Below are positions 8,027 through 13,725 of a stretch of DNA of 15,004 bases, piece by piece. Source of the stretch: an uncultured Prevotellaceae bacterium (GTDB lineage: Bacteria; Bacteroidota; Bacteroidia; Bacteroidales; Bacteroidaceae); contig CALAEY010000060.1 in the NCBI GenBank assembly GCA_937891085.1, positions 1 to 15,004 of the forward strand. The letters run 5' to 3'. The position numbers and the translations under genes were made by a program. The first letter of the stretch is position 1. Each line of letters starts with the position of its first letter. The notes beneath the pieces are model-generated. The model ran no database searches. It had not been told where the DNA came from and saw nothing but the letters and a program-made list of their open reading frames with translations.

Positions 8027-8060
8027 GAAAGGCAGTCTTGGCAAGCCAAGAATGCCTTTC
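8027..8060 (+). terminator. Long hairpin after the kinase-tail remnant
   Basis: GAAAGGCAGTCTTGG (8027-8041) pairs with CCAAGAATGCCTTTC (8046-8060) in 15 positions with one mismatch, around the loop CAAG. It begins 15 bases after the remnant's stop codon, where a gene terminator would be expected. The following ATTGTCATTA is not a strong T tract, so termination may be weak. Confidence 0.55.
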
Positions 8061-8083
8061 ATTGTCATTAATAACTAAAAGCA

Positions 8084-8114
8084 ACTAATTAGCGAGTTGA
8101 TTTTTACTAATTAG
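8084..8114. promoter_or_regulatory. Paired CTAATTAG palindromes, candidate operator for the glycogen operon
   Basis: ACTAATTAG occurs at 8084-8092 and again at 8106-8114, 22 bases apart, which is close to two helical turns. The core CTAATTAG is a perfect 8-bp palindrome. The second copy sits just upstream of where the -33 element of the glycogen promoter would lie, and no good TTTG -33 box is seen there. A dimeric regulator binding both sites on one face of the DNA is a reasonable inference; the regulator is unknown. Confidence 0.4.
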
Positions 8115-8138
8115 AGCGGTTATTTCGTTTTTTTGTAG

Positions 8139-8146
8139 TAATTTTG
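8139..8146 (+). promoter_or_regulatory. Bacteroidota -7 promoter box for the glycogen operon
   Basis: TAATTTTG matches the TAnnTTTG consensus exactly and ends 18 bases before the glycogen synthase ATG at 8165. Transcription would start near 8152, giving a leader of only about a dozen bases. A matching -33 TTTG is not seen 19-21 bases upstream, which suggests a promoter needing an activator. Confidence 0.65.
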
Positions 8147-8164
8147 CACGCAAAATAAAAATGC

Positions 8165-9844
8165 ATGTATAAAGAACTCATAACACCCGATTACATCTTC
8201 GAAGCAAGCTGGGAGGTTTGTAATAAAGTGGGTGGCATATATACCGTACTTTCTACCAGGGCTGCAGTGCTTCAGGAGAAGCATCGGGATCAACTTATAT
8301 TTATCGGGCCGGATTTCTGGATAGATAAAGAGAATCCTCTGTTCGAAGAGTCGGATACCCTCTGCGTGGCATGGAAGAAACATGCTATGCAGCAAGAAGG
8401 ACTGCAGGTGCGTGTAGGTCGTTGGAATATTCCTGGACAGCCTATCGTCATTCTGGTAGATTTCAAGCCATTCTATCAATACAAGAACGAGCTTTACACT
8501 GAGATGTGGAATCGCTACCAAGTAGATTCTCTCCATGCCTACGGTGACTATGACGAAGCCTCTATGTTTGCCATTGCTGCAGGCAAGGTCGTGGAGAGTT
8601 TTTATCGCTTTAATCTCACTCTACAGGATAAGGTCATTTTCCAGGCGCATGAATGGATGACGGGTATGGCAGCTCTCTATCTGCAGATTACCGTTCCTGA
8701 GATTGCTACCATTTTCACCACACATGCTACGTCTATCGGACGTTCTATAGCTGGAAATAATAAGCCTCTATACGACTACCTCTTTGCCTACAATGGTGAC
8801 CAGATGGCTGATGAACTTAATATGCAGTCTAAGCATTCTATCGAGAAGCAGACGGCTCATCATGTAGATTGCTTCACAACGGTGAGCAATCTTACGGATA
8901 ATGAATGTAAGGAACTTCTGGACAAACCTGCAGATGTGGTCTTGATGAATGGTTTCGAGGACGACTTTGTGCCTAAAGGAAACACCTTTACAGGCAAGCG
9001 TAAGCGCGCACGCTCCACTCTTCTGCATGTGGCACGCTGTCTGTTTGGTGAGGATTACTCCGATGAGGATACTTTGCTGATAGGTATAGGTGGCAGATAT
9101 GAGTTCAAGAATAAAGGTATCGACGTGTTCTTGGATGCTATGGGCCGACTGAAGAGGGTAGGTGACCTCCAAAAGAAGGTGGTGGCATTTGTCACTGTAC
9201 CAGCTTGGGTAGGTGAGGCTCGTGAAGACTTGAAGGCACGTCTGAACGACAAGCACCAGAAATATACCGAACCACTTACCATGCCGTTTCTTACGCACTG
9301 GTTGAAGGATATGCGGCATGATTGCCTCCTCAATATGCTTCGCCATGTTGACATCCAGAACTCTCCTGACGATCAGGTGAAGGTAATCTTCGTGCCTTGC
9401 TACCTGGATGGAAAAGATGGCATCGTGAACAAGAGCTACTATGATACTGTGATAGGCCTTGATATCAGCGTCTATCCTTCCTACTATGAGCCTTGGGGCT
9501 ATACCCCGCTGGAGAGTTCAGCCTTCCATGTGCCAACCATCACCACCGACCTTACAGGTTTTGGCCTCTGGGTGAAGAGTCTGCGAGGCACTGGTAGCTT
9601 GCTCGATGGTGTAAAGGTGATTCATCGCTCAGACTATAACTACCATGAAGTGGCCGATGAGATAGAGGATACCATTGCAGCCTTCTCTACCTTCAGCAAG
9701 AAGCAGGTGGCAGAAATCAGACGTGGTGCTGCAAAGATAGCAGAGCAAGCCTTGTGGAAGCATTTCATAGTCTATTATTACGAGGCCTATGATATCGCTT
9801 TCCGCAATGCACAGCAGCGCCTGCTTGGCAATGTGAGTTATTAA
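8165..9844 (+). CDS. Glycogen synthase, GT3 family (eukaryote-like)
   Basis: This enzyme extends the alpha-1,4-glucan chain of glycogen from a nucleotide-sugar donor in the cytoplasm. It is 559 residues and belongs to the GT3 (GYS-like) class rather than bacterial GT5 GlgA. EASWEVCNKVGGIYTVLSTR (13-32) holds the donor/acceptor-site loop. HEWMTGMAALYLQ (162-174), TTHATSIGR (185-193) and GGRYEFKNKGIDVF (309-322) are GT3 landmarks. YEPWGYTPLE (441-450) has the two glutamates of the E-x7-E motif (442, 450). In eukaryotes GT3 enzymes use UDP-glucose; donor choice here cannot be read with certainty. ATG 8165 is chosen because an overlapping ATG at 8161 runs into a stop after three codons. The phosphorylase gene follows after 32 bases. 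Confidence 0.93.
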   Translation: MYKELITPDYIFEASWEVCNKVGGIYTVLSTRAAVLQEKHRDQLIFIGPDFWIDKENPLFEESDTLCVAWKKHAMQQEGLQVRVGRWNIPGQPIVILVDFKPFYQYKNELYTEMWNRYQVDSLHAYGDYDEASMFAIAAGKVVESFYRFNLTLQDKVIFQAHEWMTGMAALYLQITVPEIATIFTTHATSIGRSIAGNNKPLYDYLFAYNGDQMADELNMQSKHSIEKQTAHHVDCFTTVSNLTDNECKELLDKPADVVLMNGFEDDFVPKGNTFTGKRKRARSTLLHVARCLFGEDYSDEDTLLIGIGGRYEFKNKGIDVFLDAMGRLKRVGDLQKKVVAFVTVPAWVGEAREDLKARLNDKHQKYTEPLTMPFLTHWLKDMRHDCLLNMLRHVDIQNSPDDQVKVIFVPCYLDGKDGIVNKSYYDTVIGLDISVYPSYYEPWGYTPLESSAFHVPTITTDLTGFGLWVKSLRGTGSLLDGVKVIHRSDYNYHEVADEIEDTIAAFSTFSKKQVAEIRRGAAKIAEQALWKHFIVYYYEAYDIAFRNAQQRLLGNVSY

Positions 9845-9876
9845 AATAGGATACACATATATTAATACATATATCG

Positions 9877-12438
9877 ATGAAAATTAGAGTTAGTAACGTA
9901 AACAATCCAAATTGGGAGGAGATGACTGTTAAGTCACACATTCCTGCAGAGTTGGAGAAATTGTCAGAATTGGCACGTAACATCTGGTGGGCTTGGAACT
10001 ACGAGGCCACTGAGCTATTCCGAGATTTGGATCCTGATCTTTGGAAAGAAGTAAATCAGAATCCTGTGCTTCTTTTGGAGCGCATGAGCTATGCAAAGTT
10101 AGAGAAACTCTCTAAAGATAAGAACATTCTTCGTCGTCTGGACGACGTATATTCAAAATTCCGCGACTATATGGATGTGGAGCCAGACAAGACCCGCCCT
10201 TCAGTGGCCTATTTCAGCATGGAGTACGGTCTGAGCCATGTGCTGAAGATTTACTCTGGTGGTTTGGGCGTTTTGGCAGGTGACTACCTGAAAGAGGCAT
10301 CTGATAGTAATGTGGATCTGGTAGCCATAGGTTTCCTTTATCGTTATGGTTACTTCACCCAGAGTCTGTCTATGGATGGCCAGCAGATAGCCAACTATGA
10401 AGCTCAGAACTTTGGCCAGCTGCCTATAGACCCAGTGCTCGATGAGCAGGGCAATCACATGGTGATCGATGTGCCTTACGTGAACTTCACCGTTCATGCA
10501 TACCTGTGGCGTGTAAATGTGGGTCGCATCTCTCTCTATCTGCTTGATACAGACAACGAGCTTAACAGCGAGTTTGACCGTCGCATTACCCATCAACTTT
10601 ATGGTGGCGACTGGGAGAACCGTCTGAAGCAGGAAATCCTGCTGGGTATCGGTGGCATGCTTACCTTGAAGCGCCTTGGCATCAAGAAGGATGTTTACCA
10701 TTGCAATGAGGGACACGCTGCACTCATCAATGTTCAGCGCATTGTGGACTACGTGGCTGAGGGCCTGACGTTCAACCAGGCTTTGGAGCTGGTTCGCGCT
10801 TCTTCTCTCTATACCGTACACACGCCTGTTCCTGCTGGTCACGACTACTTTGACGAGGGCCTGTTTGGCAAGTATATGGGCATGTATCCAGGTAAGATGG
10901 GTATCACTTGGGATGACCTCATGGATATGGGCCGCAACAATCCTGGCGACAAGGGTGAGCGTTTCTGCATGTCAGTCTTCGCTTGCAATACTTCTCAGGA
11001 AGTCAATGGCGTAAGCCGTCTGCATGGCAAGGTGTCTCAGCAGATGTTCTCACCTATCTGGAAGGGCTACTTCCCAGAGGAGAATCATGTGGGCTATGTG
11101 ACCAATGGCGTTCACTATCCTACATGGAGTGCTACTGAGTGGAAGCACGTCTATAATGCTAACTTCGACGAGAACTTCCTCCACGATCAGAGCAATCAGA
11201 AGATCTGGGAGGCTATCTATAATGTGCCAGATGAGGTGATCTGGAAGACCCGTCAGGGATTGAAGAACAAACTGATAGATTATATCCGTAAGCAGTTCTC
11301 TGAGAGCTGGTTGAAGAATCAGGGCGATCCTTCTCGCATCATGTCACTGCTCGATAAGATCAATCCAAATGCATTGCTCATTGGCTTTGGCCGTCGCTTT
11401 GCTACCTATAAGCGTGCACACCTGCTCTTCACAGACCTCGACCGTCTGGCTAAGATTGTGAATAATCCTAATTACCCAGTGCAGTTCCTCTATACAGGTA
11501 AGGCACACCCACATGATGGTGCTGGTCAGGGACTTATCAAGCGCATCATCGAGATTTCCCGTCGTCCTGAGTTCCTGGGCAAGATTATCTTCTTGGAGAA
11601 CTATGATATGAAGCTGGCTCGTCGCCTTATCTCTGGTGTGGATATTTGGTTGAATACCCCTACACGTCCATTGGAGGCTTCTGGTACCTCTGGAGAGAAG
11701 GCGTTGATGAATGGTGTTATCAACTTCTCCGTACTCGATGGTTGGTGGTGCGAGGGTTATAAGGAAGGTGCTGGTTGGGCATTGCCTGAGAAGCGTACGT
11801 TCCAGAACCAGGAGCATCAAGATCAGCTCGATGCTGCTACCATCTACAGCTTGCTCGAGACAGAGATCCTGCCACTCTACTTTGGCCGTGGTCGCAAGGG
11901 CTATTCCGAGGGTTGGGTAAGAGTTATCAAGAACTCTATCGCACAGATTGCTCCTCACTTCACCATGAAGCGTCAGCTCGACGACTACTACAGCAAGTTC
12001 TATTGCAAGGAAGCTAAGCGTTTCAAGGCACTGGCTGCCAACAACTATGCTAAGGCTAAGGAGATTGCTGCTTGGAAGGAAGAAGTCGCTTCTAAGTGGG
12101 ATGAGATACAGGTGGTAAGCGTAGAAAGACAGCAGGCTACCAACCATGTGCTTGAGAGTGGTAAGGAATATACCGTTAGTGTAGTGCTCGACGAGAAGGG
12201 CCTCGACGATGCTGTCGGCATTGAGATGGTGACCACTTATCAGGATCAGGATGGCAACCAGAAGATCTATGCTGTGGAGCCATTCCAGGTAGTGAAGCGT
12301 GAGGGTACGCTCTTCACCTTCCAGCTGAAGCACAAGATGGAGAATGCTGGTAGCTTCAAGTCTGCCTTCCGCATGTATCCTAAGAATGCAGACCTGCCTC
12401 ATCGTCAGGACTTCTGCTACGTGCGTTGGTTCAATTAA
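9877..12438 (+). CDS. glgP: Glycogen (alpha-glucan) phosphorylase, GT35
   Basis: This pyridoxal-phosphate enzyme releases glucose-1-phosphate from glycogen chain ends using phosphate. It is 853 residues. An N-terminal helical domain of the DUF3417 type (about 15-115, LSELARNIWWAWNYEATELF) precedes the catalytic core. The core contains YFSMEYGLS (112-120), SGGLGVLAGDYLKEASD (127-143), HCNEGHAAL (275-283) and EASGTSGEKALMNG (600-613). Lys608 is the expected PLP-binding lysine. FGRRFATYKRA (504-514) is the phosphate-site region. The last 110 or so residues form a C-terminal extension that looks beta-rich, seen in the shorter alpha-glucan phosphorylase subfamily. It lies 32 bases after glycogen synthase with no terminator, so synthesis and breakdown enzymes are co-transcribed and must be balanced after transcription. 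Confidence 0.95.
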   Translation: MKIRVSNVNNPNWEEMTVKSHIPAELEKLSELARNIWWAWNYEATELFRDLDPDLWKEVNQNPVLLLERMSYAKLEKLSKDKNILRRLDDVYSKFRDYMDVEPDKTRPSVAYFSMEYGLSHVLKIYSGGLGVLAGDYLKEASDSNVDLVAIGFLYRYGYFTQSLSMDGQQIANYEAQNFGQLPIDPVLDEQGNHMVIDVPYVNFTVHAYLWRVNVGRISLYLLDTDNELNSEFDRRITHQLYGGDWENRLKQEILLGIGGMLTLKRLGIKKDVYHCNEGHAALINVQRIVDYVAEGLTFNQALELVRASSLYTVHTPVPAGHDYFDEGLFGKYMGMYPGKMGITWDDLMDMGRNNPGDKGERFCMSVFACNTSQEVNGVSRLHGKVSQQMFSPIWKGYFPEENHVGYVTNGVHYPTWSATEWKHVYNANFDENFLHDQSNQKIWEAIYNVPDEVIWKTRQGLKNKLIDYIRKQFSESWLKNQGDPSRIMSLLDKINPNALLIGFGRRFATYKRAHLLFTDLDRLAKIVNNPNYPVQFLYTGKAHPHDGAGQGLIKRIIEISRRPEFLGKIIFLENYDMKLARRLISGVDIWLNTPTRPLEASGTSGEKALMNGVINFSVLDGWWCEGYKEGAGWALPEKRTFQNQEHQDQLDAATIYSLLETEILPLYFGRGRKGYSEGWVRVIKNSIAQIAPHFTMKRQLDDYYSKFYCKEAKRFKALAANNYAKAKEIAAWKEEVASKWDEIQVVSVERQQATNHVLESGKEYTVSVVLDEKGLDDAVGIEMVTTYQDQDGNQKIYAVEPFQVVKREGTLFTFQLKHKMENAGSFKSAFRMYPKNADLPHRQDFCYVRWFN

Positions 12439-12464
12439 GTCGCTATTTCCGACTTTATTATAGG

Positions 12465-12500
12465 AGAAGGCTGGCTCTTGTGGTCAGCTTTCTTGCTTTT
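12465..12500 (+). terminator. Terminator-like hairpin after glgP
   Basis: AGAAGGCTGGC (12465-12475) pairs with GTCAGCTTTCT (12483-12493) over 11 positions including two G·U wobbles, around a seven-base loop. It is followed by TGCTTTT. It starts 26 bases after the glgP stop. The stem is moderate and the T run short, so it is a plausible but not strong intrinsic terminator. Confidence 0.55.
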
Positions 12501-12576
12501 ATAGCCTCCATAAAATGAAAAGAATGCCATCTAAAACATCAGAGGACGTTAGATAAAACCAGACAACAAGGGAGAT

Positions 12577-12649
12577 AAAGTTTAGACGCCACTGCTGTCT
12601 GTACAATCAGCACTGCTGTCTGTACAGACACCACTGCTGTTTAAACTTT
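12577..12649. repeat. 73-bp imperfect palindrome with AAAGTTTA ends
   Basis: AAAGTTTA (12577-12584) and TAAACTTT (12642-12649) are perfect inverted ends. Of the 36 symmetric positions, 29 are Watson-Crick complements and two more would be G·U in RNA. Within it TGTCTGTACAGACA (12617-12630) is a perfect 14-bp palindrome of its own. As RNA the block could fold into one long stem; as DNA it offers several overlapping dyad sites. Confidence 0.75.
12590..12640 (+). repeat. Three CACTGCTGT repeats with exact 21-bp period
   Basis: CACTGCTGT starts at 12590, 12611 and 12632. The first two units extend the identity to CACTGCTGTCTGTACA (16 bases); the third ends in TTTAAAC. A strict 21-bp step, two helical turns, places each copy on the same face of DNA, as expected of a protein-binding array (iteron or operator type). 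Three short copies with a 21-bp period are too compact for a CRISPR array. Confidence 0.75.
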
Positions 12650-12725
12650 GCAAAGCGATGCGTGACATTTTGATAGCGAAGCTACAAGTTTTAGATGCCA
12701 TAGATGGCACTTTTAGGTCGTAAGG

Positions 12726-12757
12726 GTTGCTTGGAAGGAATAATTCATCTATCTTTG
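12726..12757 (+). promoter_or_regulatory. Bacteroidota promoter for the coiled-coil/exonuclease pair
   Basis: TATCTTTG (12750-12757) matches TAnnTTTG exactly. GTTG (12726-12729) lies 20 bases upstream and matches the TTTG -33 element at three of four positions with the correct spacing. Transcription would start near 12763, about 25 bases before ATG 12789. Confidence 0.65.
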
Positions 12758-12788
12758 TCTCTGGTATAAGGAAATAAACTACAGCACT

Positions 12789-13223
12789 ATGAACCTATTC
12801 GACGATTTCTTACTGTTGTTTGGAGCCAGAAAGGTGGTGAAGGCATTGGAAGCAGAGGAGGAGCAGCGCATCCACGAAGAAGAAGAGCGCTTGGCTCACA
12901 CCCGTGCAGAAGAGGAGCGTATGGAACAGAAACTGGAAGAGGCTGACGAGAAGTGGAGAACACAAATCGAAAAGCAATTAGCCTCAAATAGTGCCTATGA
13001 AGATATGCTGAAAAAGCAGCTGGATGAGAATGAAGAAAAGATGAAACAGCTGATGGTTCGTGTGAGGCAACTGACAGATGGCAGCGAGGCTGACTATGAT
13101 GATGAGTGGGACGACCTTATGGAGCGCATCGATGCTCTGCAGGAGGAGGCCGATGAGATGTGGGAACGCCTCAATGAACTCCTTGACGAGGATGATGAAT
13201 TGCTTGAAGGACTGAAGGATTAG
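12789..13223 (+). CDS. Small acidic coiled-coil protein, function unknown
   Basis: I do not recognise this 144-residue protein. It starts MNLFDDFLLLFGARKVVKAL, a short hydrophobic or amphipathic patch, and is then almost entirely charged helix. Residues about 20-72 are Glu/Arg/Lys-rich coiled coil (EAEEEQRIHEEEERLAHTRA). A short break with GSEADYDDEW (98-107) follows, and a second acidic helix (about 108-144) ends in DEDDELLEGLKD. There is no signal peptide and no clear membrane span. It has its own promoter and lies 7 bases before the exonuclease, so the two are very likely one transcript. A scaffold, a nucleic-acid mimic or a partner of the exonuclease are all possible; nothing in the sequence decides between them. 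Confidence 0.75.
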   Translation: MNLFDDFLLLFGARKVVKALEAEEEQRIHEEEERLAHTRAEEERMEQKLEEADEKWRTQIEKQLASNSAYEDMLKKQLDENEEKMKQLMVRVRQLTDGSEADYDDEWDDLMERIDALQEEADEMWERLNELLDEDDELLEGLKD

Positions 13224-13230
13224 TATATAG

Positions 13231-13725
13231 ATGAAAGACTTTGCTGCCATAGATTTTGAGATAGCCAATGGTGAACCCACCAGCGTCTGCAGCGTGGGAG
13301 TGGTCATCGTGCGTGGTGGAGAGATAACCGATACGTTTTATTCACTTATTCAGCCAGAGCCCAACTACTATAGTTATTGGTGTACGCGAGTAAACGGCCT
13401 TACGCGACAAGACACAGATGATGCTCCTGTATTCCCCAAAGTCTGGGCACAGATAGAGCCATTGATAGAAGGATTGCCCCTCGTGGCACACAATAAAGCG
13501 TTCGATGAAGGATGTCTGAAAGCAGTCTTCCGCTGTTATCAGATGGACTATCCCAACTATAAATTCTACTGCACCTGCATCGCTTCACGCAGGGCTTTCC
13601 CAAAGGCTCCTAACCATCAGTTGCACACCATCTCAGCCCTCTGTGGCTATCAGTTGGAGAATCATCACCATGCCCTTGCAGATGCAGAAGCCTGTGCTTG
13701 GATAGCGCGTGAGATATTACCCTAA
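13231..13725 (+). CDS. DEDDh-family 3'-5' exonuclease (DnaQ-like)
   Basis: This 164-residue single-domain protein has the three exonuclease motifs of the DnaQ/RNase T superfamily. Exo I is AIDFEIAN (6-13) with Asp8 and Glu10. Exo II is VAHNKAFDEGCL (85-96) with Asp92. Exo III is HHALADAEAC (146-155) with His146 and Asp151, giving the DEDDh pattern for two-metal hydrolysis. It lacks the polymerase-binding tail of a full epsilon subunit and is shorter than RNase T, so it is probably a stand-alone nuclease in DNA repair or RNA trimming; the substrate cannot be told. A histidine pair at 145-147 leaves one-residue uncertainty in the catalytic His. It starts 7 bases after the coiled-coil gene, and its end overlaps the convergent symporter gene by 9 bases. 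Confidence 0.88.
   Translation: MKDFAAIDFEIANGEPTSVCSVGVVIVRGGEITDTFYSLIQPEPNYYSYWCTRVNGLTRQDTDDAPVFPKVWAQIEPLIEGLPLVAHNKAFDEGCLKAVFRCYQMDYPNYKFYCTCIASRRAFPKAPNHQLHTISALCGYQLENHHHALADAEACAWIAREILP

Larger units (their letters stand above)
12524..12701. repeat. Large degenerate palindrome in the glgP-downstream gap
   Basis: ATGCCATCTAAAAC (12524-12537) is the reverse complement of GTTTTAGATGCCAT (12688-12701) at 13 of 14 positions. Between these outer arms lies a second inverted repeat, and the two share the same centre (12612.5 versus 12613). The intermediate arms still show partial symmetry (GTTAGATAAAA at 12548-12558 against the complement of TTTTGATAGC at 12668-12677). Outside, CCATAAAATG (12508-12517) loosely mirrors CACTTTTAGG (12709-12718). 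The layout resembles a decayed palindromic mobile repeat (MITE- or REP-like) or a structured RNA. No target-site duplication is evident. Confidence 0.5.

Noticed and set aside
7926..8081. Small open frame starting with ATG inside the Tyr-Gly repeat
   Set aside because: Composition is odd (MVMGTGTAMVMAS) and the other frame explains the repeat as a tyrosine-rich kinase tail; no promoter box precedes it.
10201..10842. 213-codon minus-strand open frame inside glgP
   Set aside because: Shadow of the phosphorylase coding sequence with no start context or promoter.
11344..12402. 352-codon open frame on the minus strand
   Set aside because: Lies entirely inside glgP, whose motifs and PLP lysine are unmistakable. 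The antisense frame is open because of codon bias and its translation resembles nothing known.
12590..12640. CRISPR array
   Set aside because: Three short repeats with a 21-bp period and only about 5-12 variable bases per unit, no cas genes nearby, and the block is part of a palindrome.
12656..12724. 21-residue open frame (MRDILIAKL start)
   Set aside because: Too short, overlaps the outer arm of the palindrome and has no promoter or conserved feature that I can see.
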